Below are positions 1 through 7,867 of a stretch of DNA of 64,000 nt, in pieces; the stretch's first letter is position 1; every line of letters starts with the position of its first letter. The notes beneath the pieces were generated by a model. The model was not told the DNA's origin. It saw only the letters and a list, made by a program, of their open reading frames with translations, and searched no databases. The DNA comes from JBCAXA01 sp038749025 (lineage in GTDB: Bacteria > Pseudomonadota > Gammaproteobacteria > Steroidobacterales > Woeseiaceae): positions 137,584 through 201,583 of the forward strand of contig JBCDIL010000004.1 in NCBI GenBank assembly GCA_038749025.1, read 5' to 3'. The position numbers were made by a program, and so were the translations under genes.

Positions 1-1173
1 TCCAACGTAGAGCGTGTATCTGCCCGCCAAGATAAGGTTGCGTACCGGTCCTGCCGGCAAACCGGTGAGATCGTTGAGCGAGCGAACCCGATCGCCGCGA
101 AACTGCAGTAGTTCATTGTTAGTGCCGGCATAAACATTGCCGCGCGTATCGGTCTGGATACTCCATACGTTCGCGTCATAGCCGAAGCCTTCAAACTCGT
201 AGTGTTCGAAGCGGTCACCGAGGTAGCGCCATAGCCGCGACTCGGCGCCTATCCAGGTCGTATTCTCACGGTCTACGAACAGCGCCAGTACCCGACCAAA
301 GTTGTCGAAAGAACGGTGTCGTGACGCGGCCTTACCATCAGCGGTTGTATAGAAGATCTGCTTGTGCAGTTGTCGGTCTGCACTAACCCAGACGTCACCC
401 GTGGAGGTGACCGCCAGTTCGCTAATCGGCGCCGACGTAGTAAACGTGACCCGTTGATTAACGACACCATTCGCCAATACGCCTACGCGCCCATTGGTGT
501 CAGCAACCCAGTGCTCACCCGCGGTGTCAATGAAACTCGCGACGACCGCCGAGCGGGCGATCGACGGCGTTTCATTCTGTGTCGTGTCGAGCCTGAACAG
601 ATGCGCATCGTGAACGAACCACAACGTATCGCCGCGCAGTGCCAAGTCGCGAATGACCGATTCGGTGGCGTAGACGGTATCGGGTGCTTGATTGCGAGCG
701 CCCGCGTCGACCCGTTGCAAGCCCTGTCCAGCCGTCGCAACGTACACGCGTTGGCCATGCCGAACGATACCGGTGACCGGCGATCGACGATCCTCTGGCA
801 CTTTTAGTACCACTTGGATTTTGTTGTCGCGCAGCAGACTGACATTGCCACGCGCATCACCGATCCAAATATCAGCGCCATCGGGGCGAACGAATGTCAG
901 GAAGTTGGCCGGGAGACCGTCGGCAATCGTGAAATTGCGAAATTCGCGTCCATCATAGCGACTCAAGCCACGACGCGTTGCAACCCAGAGATAGCCATAG
1001 CGATCCTGAGCGATATGTCGAGCGACCGCTTGCGACAGACCATCGCGCGGCGTGTAGCCGCGGAAAGGTTGGCCGGGTTGCACGGTCTTCCAATCGTCGG
1101 CAACCGCCGTATCGACAGACGCAAAGCTCAACGCTAGTGCTACTAGCAGAAGCGCTGTCTTGGTTTTGTCCAT
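1..1173 (-). CDS. Secreted two-component-regulator-propeller protein (5' part only; runs off the left edge)
   Basis: An open reading frame without stop from an ATG at 1173 to base 1 gives 391 residues and continues beyond the window. The first 25 or so residues form a signal peptide (MDKTK, then a hydrophobic run, with AVA-DD as likely cleavage site). The rest shows repeated blades of the Reg_prop type: LSQAVARHIAQDRYGYLWVA, LPANFLTFVRPDGADIWIG and ENTTWIGAESRLWRY. In known proteins such propellers form the periplasmic sensor of hybrid histidine kinases, GGDEF proteins or HTH regulators, usually followed by a Y_Y_Y domain; which output domain follows here cannot be seen. A weak SD (TTAGG) precedes the ATG. 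The gene is transcribed leftward, downstream of ilvE on the same strand, with about 90 bp between them. Confidence 0.85.
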   Translation of the reverse strand, partial: MDKTKTALLLVALALSFASVDTAVADDWKTVQPGQPFRGYTPRDGLSQAVARHIAQDRYGYLWVATRRGLSRYDGREFRNFTIADGLPANFLTFVRPDGADIWIGDARGNVSLLRDNKIQVVLKVPEDRRSPVTGIVRHGQRVYVATAGQGLQRVDAGARNQAPDTVYATESVIRDLALRGDTLWFVHDAHLFRLDTTQNETPSIARSAVVASFIDTAGEHWVADTNGRVGVLANGVVNQRVTFTTSAPISELAVTSTGDVWVSADRQLHKQIFYTTADGKAASRHRSFDNFGRVLALFVDRENTTWIGAESRLWRYLGDRFEHYEFEGFGYDANVWSIQTDTRGNVYAGTNNELLQFRGDRVRSLNDLTGLPAGPVRNLILAGRYTLYVG

Positions 1174-1235
1174 AATACCTAACGACCCAACTACGCAAAG
1201 GCGTATCGGCCACTAGGCAAATTTCTGCAGTTTTT

Positions 1236-1259
1236 AAGGCGTTTCTCGCCTATTTTTTT
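1236..1259 (+). terminator. Intrinsic-terminator-like hairpin read on the + strand
   Basis: AGGCG-TTTCT-CGCCT followed by A and seven T residues has the form of a rho-independent terminator on the + strand. No + strand gene precedes it: both flanking genes are on the minus strand. Read leftward, the hairpin lacks a T tract (it is followed by TTAAAAA), so it would be a poor terminator for ilvE. Confidence 0.4.
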
Positions 1260-1262
1260 GCA

Positions 1263-2258
1263 TCAATTCCTAATTTGAGTGAGCCAGCCGTGGCGATCTT
1301 CTGCAGAACCATCGTGGATTGCGCAAAGGGCGGCCCGCAGTTGCTCTGTGATTGGTCCGATCGAGCCATCGCGTACCGGGCGCTCGGTACCGCGATGAAC
1401 CAAGGTACCAATCGGCGTCAGACAGGCCGCTGTCCCCGACAACGCGGCTTCGCGGCTGGCCACCGCCTCCAGCAGCTCAGCAACCGTGAAGTCGCGCTCG
1501 TCGACCGAGATACCGCTATCGCCCGCTAAGGTCAAAATCGAAGTACGGGTGACACCGTGCAGAAAGGATGCGCCCAGCGGTTTCGTCGTGAGCTTATCGC
1601 CATCGAGTAACATGAAGTTTGCAGCCCCAGTTTCTTGGACATCACCATCGGGGCAGAACAGCACCTGGTCAACACCGTACTCAGCTTTCGCCGCTAATGT
1701 CGGGCCGAGCGCCGCCGCGTAATTGCCGCCCGTCTTGGTGCTACCCAGGTGCTCGGCCGTTCGGTGCCGCGTATCGTCGACCAATATTTTGAGCGGCTTT
1801 ACACCACCGGCGAAGTAGTCACCGACGGGCGACGCCAAAATGTACAACAGCGCTTCGGTTGCCGGCGCGGCTGCCGCGCCGATGTTGGGGGTTAACCCGA
1901 TCAACGTGGGGCGTAAGTACAAAGCTCCCGGCGGTGCTGGGATACGATCCAATGCCGCGATAACGACATCGAAGACCATCGACTTGAGAGTCTCCGCGCG
2001 AGGCTGCGGAAGGTGCAGCGACTGCGCGCTTTTGCGCATCCGCTCAACGTGATCGTTCAGGCGAAACACCCGTGCCGTGCCATCGGCCCACTTGTAGGCT
2101 TTGAATCCCTCGAAACACGTGCTCGCGTAGTGCAGAACGTGCGCGGCCGGATGGATATTGAGCGGGCCGAGCGGTTCTAACTTGGGGGTCTGCCATTCGC
2201 CTTCTACGAAGCGGCAAGTCACAAATTGGTCGGCGAATTCGGTGCCGAAGGCTGCCAT
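1263..2258 (-). CDS. ilvE: Branched-chain-amino-acid aminotransferase
   Basis: A 331-residue fold-type IV PLP aminotransferase that interconverts Leu, Ile and Val with their 2-oxo acids using 2-oxoglutarate/glutamate, in the cytosol. The PLP lysine is K175 in GSTKTGGNYAAAL. The early motif ASTCFEGFKAYKW, the RLNDHVERM segment and ETGAANF near residue 208 fit the longer BCAT subfamily (Bacillus and eukaryotic BCAT type) rather than the short E. coli IlvE. Length is slightly below the usual 340-360. AGAGA lies upstream of the ATG at 2258. Other fold-type IV enzymes (D-amino-acid transaminase, ADC lyase) are excluded by the K-T-x-GNYA site. Confidence 0.9.
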   Translation of the reverse strand: MAAFGTEFADQFVTCRFVEGEWQTPKLEPLGPLNIHPAAHVLHYASTCFEGFKAYKWADGTARVFRLNDHVERMRKSAQSLHLPQPRAETLKSMVFDVVIAALDRIPAPPGALYLRPTLIGLTPNIGAAAAPATEALLYILASPVGDYFAGGVKPLKILVDDTRHRTAEHLGSTKTGGNYAAALGPTLAAKAEYGVDQVLFCPDGDVQETGAANFMLLDGDKLTTKPLGASFLHGVTRTSILTLAGDSGISVDERDFTVAELLEAVASREAALSGTAACLTPIGTLVHRGTERPVRDGSIGPITEQLRAALCAIHDGSAEDRHGWLTQIRN

Positions 2259-2387
2259 CGATGTCTCTTTGGCCGCGAATTTGCGGCGGTATTAAAGCGA
2301 TGGCTGGAAGGATAAGGTCAACGCGTTATCGGAACAATGGATTACGTCCGAGAACGCTTTTTCGTAGCGGTATTTTTGGCTCGAAAC

Positions 2388-2544
2388 GGGAAACCGAGCG
2401 CGCTCGACGACGGCGAACAAAACACAACCGGTAATCAGCGCGATCAACCACTCGCGCGCAGAACCCCCGTGGTGACGCGTTAACATGGCCAGTTGCAAAC
2501 GAAAAAGGGCCCCCAAAATGGGGGCCCTTTATTTTGTTGGGAGC
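2388..2544 (-). repeat. 157-bp tandem unit, distal copy, downstream of tRNA-Gly
   Basis: This is the second of two direct 157-bp units downstream of tRNA-Gly; the motif gggaaacc recurs at 2388, 2545 and 2702, exactly 157 apart. It shares with the proximal copy the palindrome cgagcgcgctcg, a roughly 100-nt spacer and a GC-rich terminator. About a dozen substitutions and compensating 1-nt indels separate the copies. Both copies can be read leftward as a frame with a hydrophobic stretch (WLIALITGCVLFAVVE), but most differences in that frame are amino-acid-changing, so I do not call a gene. Between this unit and ilvE (2259-2387) I see nothing else. Confidence 0.9.
2502..2530 (-). terminator. Intrinsic terminator in the distal repeat unit
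   Basis: GGGCCCCC-ATTTT-GGGGGCCC, an 8-bp perfect G/C stem extended by A/T pairs and followed leftward by a T run. It is nearly identical to the terminator at 2658-2688 and belongs to the 157-bp unit. Confidence 0.85.
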
Positions 2545-2701
2545 GGGAAACCGAGCGCGCTCGACGACGGCAAACAAAACACAACCGGTAATCAGCGCGA
2601 TCAACCACTCGCGCTCAAAACCCCCGAGGTGACGGGTTAACGTGGCTAGGTTCAAACAAAAAAAGGGCCCCCAAAATGGGGGCCCTTTATTCGTTTGGAG
2701 C
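2545..2701 (-). repeat. 157-bp tandem unit, proximal copy, with a tRNA-Gly 3'-end fragment
   Basis: This is the unit nearest the tRNA. Its junction with the distal copy (2541-2552, gagcgggaaacc) reproduces the last acceptor-arm bases of the adjacent tRNA-Gly, so the array reads: tRNA, terminator, spacer, tRNA 3' fragment, terminator, spacer, decayed tRNA 3' fragment. The arrangement resembles the E. coli tyrT/rtT repeats, where 178-bp units each carry the end of tRNA-Tyr; that is an analogy, not shown homology. Confidence 0.9.
2658..2688 (-). terminator. Intrinsic terminator of tRNA-Gly
   Basis: GGGCCCCC-ATTTT-GGGGGCCC followed by seven T residues in the leftward direction, starting just 8 nt beyond the CCA end of tRNA-Gly. 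It is a strong canonical rho-independent terminator. Confidence 0.9.
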
Positions 2702-2771
2702 GGGAAACCAGGTTCGAACTGGCGACCTCAACCTTGGCAAGGTTGCGCTCTACCAACTGAGCTATTCCCGC
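2696..2771 (-). tRNA. tRNA-Gly (GCC)
   Basis: A 76-nt cloverleaf with CCA encoded. Acceptor GCGGGAA pairs with TTCCCGC, discriminator is U, and the anticodon loop TTGCCAA gives anticodon GCC. D-loop (AGCTCAGTTGGTAGAGC) and T-arm (TTCGAAC) are canonical. It is followed by a terminator and tandem repeats that copy its 3' end. Confidence 0.97.
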
Positions 2772-2807
2772 ACGCGGCCCGCCATTCTAGCGCCCGGTCA
2801 ATCGCTG

Positions 2808-3368
2808 TCAAGCCGAGCGAGACAGTGCCGGCCAGGCCGCTCGTAAGTAGACCCACATGGACCACATCGTCAGGCCAGCGGCGACCAACAGCAACAATAG
2901 CCCCAACGGATATGTCTCTAGCGCGCCGAGCGGTTGCTGCCAGATCATTAACGACAAACCGGTCATTTGGAGGGTGGTTTTGACTTTCCCAATAAAACTC
3001 ACCGCAACCGAGGTCCTGTCACCAATACTGGCCATCCATTCACGCAAGGCCGACACCGTGATCTCACGACCGATAATGATCGCAGCGACAAGCGTCAAGC
3101 TTAGCCGGGGGTCCGCTTGCACAAGCAAGACTAACGCCGTGGCGACGATCAGTTTGTCGGCGACTGGGTCAAGGAAAGCGCCGAAGGCAGTCGTCTGGTT
3201 AAAGCGGCGCGCAACATACCCGTCAAGCAAGTCCGTCAATGCGGCAAGAACAAACAGGATTGCGGCGGTCGGCCGCGCCCATGGCCACGGAAGATAGAAA
3301 CAAGCGGCGAATAGCGGGATCGCCACAATCCTTACCAGCGTCAGGGAATTTGCAAGATTGAGTCGCAT
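2808..3368 (-). CDS. pgsA: CDP-diacylglycerol-glycerol-3-phosphate 3-phosphatidyltransferase
   Basis: A 186-residue integral membrane enzyme making phosphatidylglycerophosphate from CDP-diacylglycerol and sn-glycerol-3-phosphate, the committed step to phosphatidylglycerol and cardiolipin. The CDP-alcohol phosphotransferase signature D-G-x2-A-R-x8-G-x3-D-x3-D is complete (DLLDGYVARR, then GAFLDPVADK, residues about 44-70). Several hydrophobic helices follow, and the length matches E. coli PgsA. It sits 14 bp downstream of uvrC on the same strand, the usual gammaproteobacterial uvrC-pgsA pair, and 36 bp upstream of tRNA-Gly. Confidence 0.95.
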   Translation of the reverse strand: MRLNLANSLTLVRIVAIPLFAACFYLPWPWARPTAAILFVLAALTDLLDGYVARRFNQTTAFGAFLDPVADKLIVATALVLLVQADPRLSLTLVAAIIIGREITVSALREWMASIGDRTSVAVSFIGKVKTTLQMTGLSLMIWQQPLGALETYPLGLLLLLVAAGLTMWSMWVYLRAAWPALSRSA

Positions 3369-3382
3369 GGGTTGGTGTCAGC

Positions 3383-5218
3383 TTACGCGTCCGAGCCCGC
3401 GTGGAAGCGCTCATAAATTCTTTCAGCCATTGTGCGGCTTATTCCATGAATGCGCACTAGGTCTTCGATGCCGGCCCGCTGCACGCCCTGCAAACCACCG
3501 AATTGGCGCAATAATTCACGGCGGCGCTTCGGGCCGAGCCCTGGGATTTCCTCAAGCGGCGATGACTTACGCGCTTTCGAGCGGCGCTGCCGATGGCCAC
3601 CGATCGCAAAGCGATGCGCTTCATCGCGAATGTGTTGAATGAGCTTAAGCGCCGGCGAATCGGGCGCGAGTTGCAACGCGGTGTCGGCACCCGGTAAGAA
3701 CAAGCGCTCGGCGCCGGGTTTACGGGCCTTACCTTTTGCAACGCCGAGTAGCGGCACGGCGTCGAGCCCAAGGCTGTTTAGCACGCGCTCGGCGACCCCA
3801 AGCTGTCCCTTACCGCCGTCAATCAGAACAAGATCGGGCAACGGTACCTCGCCTTTTCGTACCCGCGTGTAGCGACGCGTTAAAGCTTGTTCCATCGCTG
3901 CATAGTCGTCGCCGGGCTCGATCCCGTCGATGTTAAAACGCCGGTAATCCGATTTGGCCGGTCCGTCCGCATTGAACACGACGCACGAGGCGACGCTCGC
4001 CTCCCCCGATGTATGACTGATATCGAAGCACTCGAGTCGTGCAGGCGCCTCAGCCAGACCGAGCTCCTCCGCCAACAGCTCACGCTGCTCCGACAAACCC
4101 GCAGTTGCCACCGCTTTAAGGCCCGCCGCCTCTTCGGCATTCGTAGTGGCCATCGAGACCCACCGTTGCCGTTCGCTACGGACACTCGCGTGCAATTGTA
4201 CGCGGGCGCCACGACGCTCGGTGAGTGCCTGCACATGCAGGTCGTTATCCTCAATCGGCGTACCAACGACAATCTCCGGTGGAATCTCGTTGTCGATGTA
4301 GTATTGCGCGATAAACCCCGCCATCAATTCGCTATCGTCGACGTCACCTGGCGCCGATGGAAACATGTTCCGCGACGCGGTTAGCCGACCCTCGCGAATG
4401 GACAACACCGTGACTGCACGAACCCCGCCACGCGCGGCGGTCGCGACGACATCGAGGGACAAGTCGCCTGCCCCGTCGACCAACTGCTGCGACTCAATGC
4501 GGCGCAAGCGGGCAATTTGGTCACGGGTACGCGCCGCGTCTTCGTAACGCTGGTCCGCGGCCGCGCGCTCCATGCGCTCCGCTAGTTTGTCGATCACCGC
4601 CGCGTTATTGCCTCGCAGAAACTCCGTCGCACTGGCGAGATCGTCCGCGTACGCGTCTTTATCGATATAACCGACGCAAGGTGCTGAACAACGATGGATC
4701 TGGTACTGCAAGCACGGTCGGCGCCGGTTGGCGAAGAAGCTGTCCCGACACGGTCTGATCAAAAATAGCTTTTGCAATTCAGACAGTGTCTCTCGAACCG
4801 CACCAGCACTCGGGTAGGGCCCGAACAGTTTGCCGTTGCGCCGCCGTGGGCCCCGGTAGAACGCGAGCCGCGGGTAATCGTGACGCGTGTTTAAGTAGAT
4901 CCACGGATAACTCTTGTCATCCCGCAAGACGACATTAAAGCGCGGTCGATGCGCTTTGATGAGGGTGTGCTCCAGTAGCAAGGCCTCAACTTCGGTTTGT
5001 GTAACGCTAACGTCGACGCGACGTATGTGGCGCACCAATGCCATCGTTTTCGCGTCTTTCGCCCGGCCGCTAAAGTACGATCCAACGCGCTTTTTGAGAT
5101 TCCGCGCTTTACCGACATAGATCAGTTCGTCATCCGCATCGTACATGCGGTAAACGCCAGGGCGCTGGGTCAGGTTCTTAACGAAACGACCAGCTTCGAA
5201 ATCAGGCTCGGCGCTCAA
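3383..5218 (-). CDS. uvrC: Excinuclease ABC subunit C
   Basis: UvrC makes both incisions in UvrABC nucleotide-excision repair. The 611 residues show the N-terminal GIY-YIG nuclease (GVYRMYD, then YVGKARNLKKRV, residues about 21-46), a central UVR segment near 205-240, the RNase H-like C-terminal nuclease (DLVLIDGGKGQL) and a terminal helix-hairpin-helix pair (EIPGLGPKRR, GISRTMAERIY). The start is TTG at 5218, overlapping the stop of the upstream glycosylase (TTGA); the residues just after it align with the usual UvrC N-terminus, and the next Met is already inside the GIY domain. Coupling puts uvrC in an operon with a base-excision enzyme. Confidence 0.95.
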   Translation of the reverse strand: MSAEPDFEAGRFVKNLTQRPGVYRMYDADDELIYVGKARNLKKRVGSYFSGRAKDAKTMALVRHIRRVDVSVTQTEVEALLLEHTLIKAHRPRFNVVLRDDKSYPWIYLNTRHDYPRLAFYRGPRRRNGKLFGPYPSAGAVRETLSELQKLFLIRPCRDSFFANRRRPCLQYQIHRCSAPCVGYIDKDAYADDLASATEFLRGNNAAVIDKLAERMERAAADQRYEDAARTRDQIARLRRIESQQLVDGAGDLSLDVVATAARGGVRAVTVLSIREGRLTASRNMFPSAPGDVDDSELMAGFIAQYYIDNEIPPEIVVGTPIEDNDLHVQALTERRGARVQLHASVRSERQRWVSMATTNAEEAAGLKAVATAGLSEQRELLAEELGLAEAPARLECFDISHTSGEASVASCVVFNADGPAKSDYRRFNIDGIEPGDDYAAMEQALTRRYTRVRKGEVPLPDLVLIDGGKGQLGVAERVLNSLGLDAVPLLGVAKGKARKPGAERLFLPGADTALQLAPDSPALKLIQHIRDEAHRFAIGGHRQRRSKARKSSPLEEIPGLGPKRRRELLRQFGGLQGVQRAGIEDLVRIHGISRTMAERIYERFHAGSDA

Positions 5219-5853
5219 ATCGCCGTTACCCGCTCAGCGATTAACGTGCGGGCACGCTCGAAAATTTGCTCGAACATCTCTGGGGTTAATCGCCGCGTTT
5301 GGGTGTTGTAGCGGCTGCAATGATAGGAATCGACCAGCAACCGGTCGCCAAGCCGGTGCTCGGCGCCGTGACCAAATCTGTGAGCGGCTTGCCGTCGACC
5401 GCTCGCTTTCACGATCGCCCGGTGCGCGACCCCGCCTAACGCGACCACAACGGCGCCGCTCGGTTGGGCGTCGAGTTCGTTGGCGAGATAGTCATTGCAG
5501 TTATTCACTTCCGAGCCGATCGGCTTGTTGTCGGGCGGCAAGCACTTCACCGCATTGACGAGGCGGCAGTTGATCAACTGCAATCCGTCATCGGCCGATA
5601 TCGATGCCTCGCGGTCACAAAACCCGAACCGATGCAGTGTTCTGTACAGGAGGTCGCCACAGTAATCGCCAGTGAACGGTCGTCCGGTGGCATTGGCCCC
5701 GTGTTTACCGGGGGCCAAGCCGACGACTAGCAACGGCGAGCCGGCGTCACCCAGCGACGGTACGGGCCGGCAATGGTAATCAGGGAACTCCGCCTGCACA
5801 TCGGCCAAGAAACCAACCAACCGCGGGCAGCGTTGGCAATCGATATCGAACAA
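5215..5853 (-). CDS. Family 5-like (UDGb) uracil-DNA glycosylase
   Basis: A 212-residue DNA glycosylase that removes uracil and probably other deaminated bases. GLAPGKHGANATGRPFTGD (residues 45-63) is the family-5 motif A region, and the C-terminal SYHCSRYNTQTRR corresponds to motif B (H-P-S-x-x-N-T in typical members, here HCSRYNT, with P replaced by C). An N-terminal cysteine pair (DCQRCPRL) fits an Fe-S-cluster UDG. Family 4 enzymes share the fold, but the G-x-N-x-T-G-R-x-F-T-G-D pattern favours family 5. The stop overlaps the TTG start of uvrC, and icd lies 14 bp upstream on the same strand. Confidence 0.85.
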   Translation of the reverse strand: MFDIDCQRCPRLVGFLADVQAEFPDYHCRPVPSLGDAGSPLLVVGLAPGKHGANATGRPFTGDYCGDLLYRTLHRFGFCDREASISADDGLQLINCRLVNAVKCLPPDNKPIGSEVNNCNDYLANELDAQPSGAVVVALGGVAHRAIVKASGRRQAAHRFGHGAEHRLGDRLLVDSYHCSRYNTQTRRLTPEMFEQIFERARTLIAERVTAI

Positions 5854-5867
5854 CGGCGCGGCGATGG

Positions 5868-7208
5868 CTAGTCGTCCATGTGACGGATAACCGCCTCACC
5901 GAAGCCGCGCGTACCGACGAGCTTAGCGCCGGGATACAGCTCTTGCAGCTGGTCGTCCACGTCGGACTTGCTCTTTGCATCGGCTTTACGCAATGGGGCC
6001 TTAATCGCTCGACGTAAGCGAGCGAGATCGAAGGTTAACTCGCCATTGGCAATCGTGCGGGCCACGCCGTTCATGATGTTCTCGGCCGCCTCAGTCCAGC
6101 CGAGGTAGCGCAGCATCATCTCAGCCGACAGAATGATCGACCCCGGGTTAACTTGGTCTTTGCCCGCGAAGCCAGGCGCCGTGCCGTGGGTCGCTTCAAA
6201 CACTCCGACGCCATCGCCGATGTTACCGCCGGGCGCGATGCCGATGCCCCCCACTTGCGCAGCGAGTGCGTCCGAGATGTAGTCGCCGTTTAAATTCAAC
6301 GTGGCGATAACGTCGTAATCCTCCGGACGCAGTAAAATCTGCTGCAAGAAATTATCGGCAATGACATCTTTGACGATGATTTCATTGCCGGTTTTCGGGT
6401 TGGTGAAAGACAACCACGGACCGCCATCTTTGGGCGTCGCACCAAACTCGGTCTGTGCGAGTTCGTAACCCCACTGGCAAAACGCACCTTCGGTGAATTT
6501 CATGATGTTGCCCTTATGGACAAGCGTTACCGAGGAGAAGTCGTTGTCAATACAGTAGTTGATCGACTTACGCACGAGCCGCTCAGATCCCTCGCGTGAG
6601 ACTGGCTTGATACCGATACCCGAACTCGACGGAAAGCGAATCTTGTTTACCCCCAACTCGCTCTGCAGGAAATGGATCAATTTCTGCACCTCCTCGGAGC
6701 CGGTTGGGTATTCGATCCCCGCGTAAATGTCCTCGGTGTTTTCACGGAAGACGACCATATTGACCAATTCGGAGTCTTTCATCGGCGTGTTCACGCCCGG
6801 GAAGTAACGAATCGGCCGAACACACGCGTAAAGGTCGAGCGTTTGCCGGATTGAGACATTCAACGAGCGGATCCCACCGCCGATCGGTGTTGCCAGCGGT
6901 CCTTTTATCGAAACGACATAGCGGCGCAATGCATCGAGCGTTTCGTCGGGTAGAAAGTTAGCGCTCTCGTAGGTCTCGGCAGCTCGCTGCCCCGCGAAAA
7001 CCTCCATCCACACGATCTTGCGATCACCGCCGTACGCTTTGCTCACCGCCGCGTTAACAACGTCGAGCATAACGGGGGTGACATCGACACCGATGCCATC
7101 GCCGAGTACGTACGGGATGATCGGCTGATCGGGAACATTGATACCCGTATCGGGGTTGACGGTAATAGCCTCACCGTCACTTGGTACCGTGATTTTGTCG
7201 TACTGCAT
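5868..7208 (-). CDS. icd: NADP-dependent isocitrate dehydrogenase
   Basis: Converts isocitrate to 2-oxoglutarate with NADP+, in the TCA cycle. The 446 residues align along their length with the E. coli-type homodimeric enzyme. RSLNVSIRQ holds the serine that AceK phosphorylates in E. coli (S113 equivalent), followed by LDLYACVRPIRYF; VFRENTEDIYAGIEY, VHKGNIMKFTEGAF and GGIGIAPGGNIGDG are present. It is divergent from rluE, the same neighbour as in E. coli; the 80-bp gap between them must hold both promoters. Confidence 0.97.
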   Translation of the reverse strand: MQYDKITVPSDGEAITVNPDTGINVPDQPIIPYVLGDGIGVDVTPVMLDVVNAAVSKAYGGDRKIVWMEVFAGQRAAETYESANFLPDETLDALRRYVVSIKGPLATPIGGGIRSLNVSIRQTLDLYACVRPIRYFPGVNTPMKDSELVNMVVFRENTEDIYAGIEYPTGSEEVQKLIHFLQSELGVNKIRFPSSSGIGIKPVSREGSERLVRKSINYCIDNDFSSVTLVHKGNIMKFTEGAFCQWGYELAQTEFGATPKDGGPWLSFTNPKTGNEIIVKDVIADNFLQQILLRPEDYDVIATLNLNGDYISDALAAQVGGIGIAPGGNIGDGVGVFEATHGTAPGFAGKDQVNPGSIILSAEMMLRYLGWTEAAENIMNGVARTIANGELTFDLARLRRAIKAPLRKADAKSKSDVDDQLQELYPGAKLVGTRGFGEAVIRHMDD

Positions 7209-7288
7209 GCTGGGAGGTTCCCGGTCGAAACAACGGCGCGTATTCTAGCGCGATTGACCTGTTACCGGCGACGTCCCGAAGAGCGCAC

Positions 7289-7861
7289 TTGCCCGTCATA
7301 TTGTTCAACAAGCCGTACCGCGTCCTATCGCAGTTCACCGATACGGCGGCGCGGGCCACCCTAGCCGACTACTTAGCAGTACCCGCGGTCCGCCCGGCCG
7401 GGCGGTTAGACTATGACAGTGAGGGATTGCTGGTGTTGACCGACGACGGTCGTCTGCAAGATGCGATCGCCAATGCGCGCCGGAAGCTCGCAAAAGTCTA
7501 CTGGGTGCAAGTCGAGGGGACACCAACCGCCACCGCCTTGGGCGCACTCGAAGGCGGTGTCGTTAGCCGCGCGGAACGACTGCGCGCCGCTTCTGTCAGG
7601 CCACTGACACCGCCTAATGTTTGGCCCCGAGTACCGCCGATTCGCGAGCGAGCGAACGTTCCGGATTGCTGGCTTGAAATCACGCTGACCGAAGGCAAAA
7701 ACCGCCAGGTAAGGCGCATGACAGCCGCGGTTGGATTGCCGACGTTGCGGCTAATACGGGCCGCAGTAGGCCCGTTTGCACTGCGTGCAATGCAGCCAGG
7801 TGAGCACACCTGCCTCTCAACCCAATTTGCCTGGCGACAACTGCAAAAACACCAGCGCTGA
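7289..7861 (+). CDS. rluE: 23S rRNA pseudouridine synthase E (RluE-type)
   Basis: Makes a single pseudouridine in 23S rRNA (U2457 in E. coli). The 190-residue protein has only the catalytic domain of the RsuA family: catalytic aspartate in GRLDYDSEGLLVLTDDG (D41), then KVYWVQVEG and EGKNRQVRRMTAAVG. No S4 domain is present, which fits RluE rather than RsuA/RluB. The start is TTG at 7289, giving MPVILFNKPY; no better start lies upstream, though a second TTG 12 nt later is possible. It is convergent with the DAHP synthase gene, 6 bp apart. Confidence 0.9.
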   Translation: MPVILFNKPYRVLSQFTDTAARATLADYLAVPAVRPAGRLDYDSEGLLVLTDDGRLQDAIANARRKLAKVYWVQVEGTPTATALGALEGGVVSRAERLRAASVRPLTPPNVWPRVPPIRERANVPDCWLEITLTEGKNRQVRRMTAAVGLPTLRLIRAAVGPFALRAMQPGEHTCLSTQFAWRQLQKHQR

Positions 7862-7867
7862 TGCGCC

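Noticed and set aside
364..807. A 147-codon + strand frame opposite the left-edge gene
   Set aside because: It is antisense to the beta-propeller gene, whose minus-strand frame has a signal peptide and propeller repeats; the + frame is Arg-rich and unlike any family.
2326..2655. 109-codon minus-strand frame through both 157-bp repeats
   Set aside because: It crosses the terminator hairpin, uses a TTG start without SD, and most differences between the repeat copies alter amino acids, so there is no sign of coding selection.
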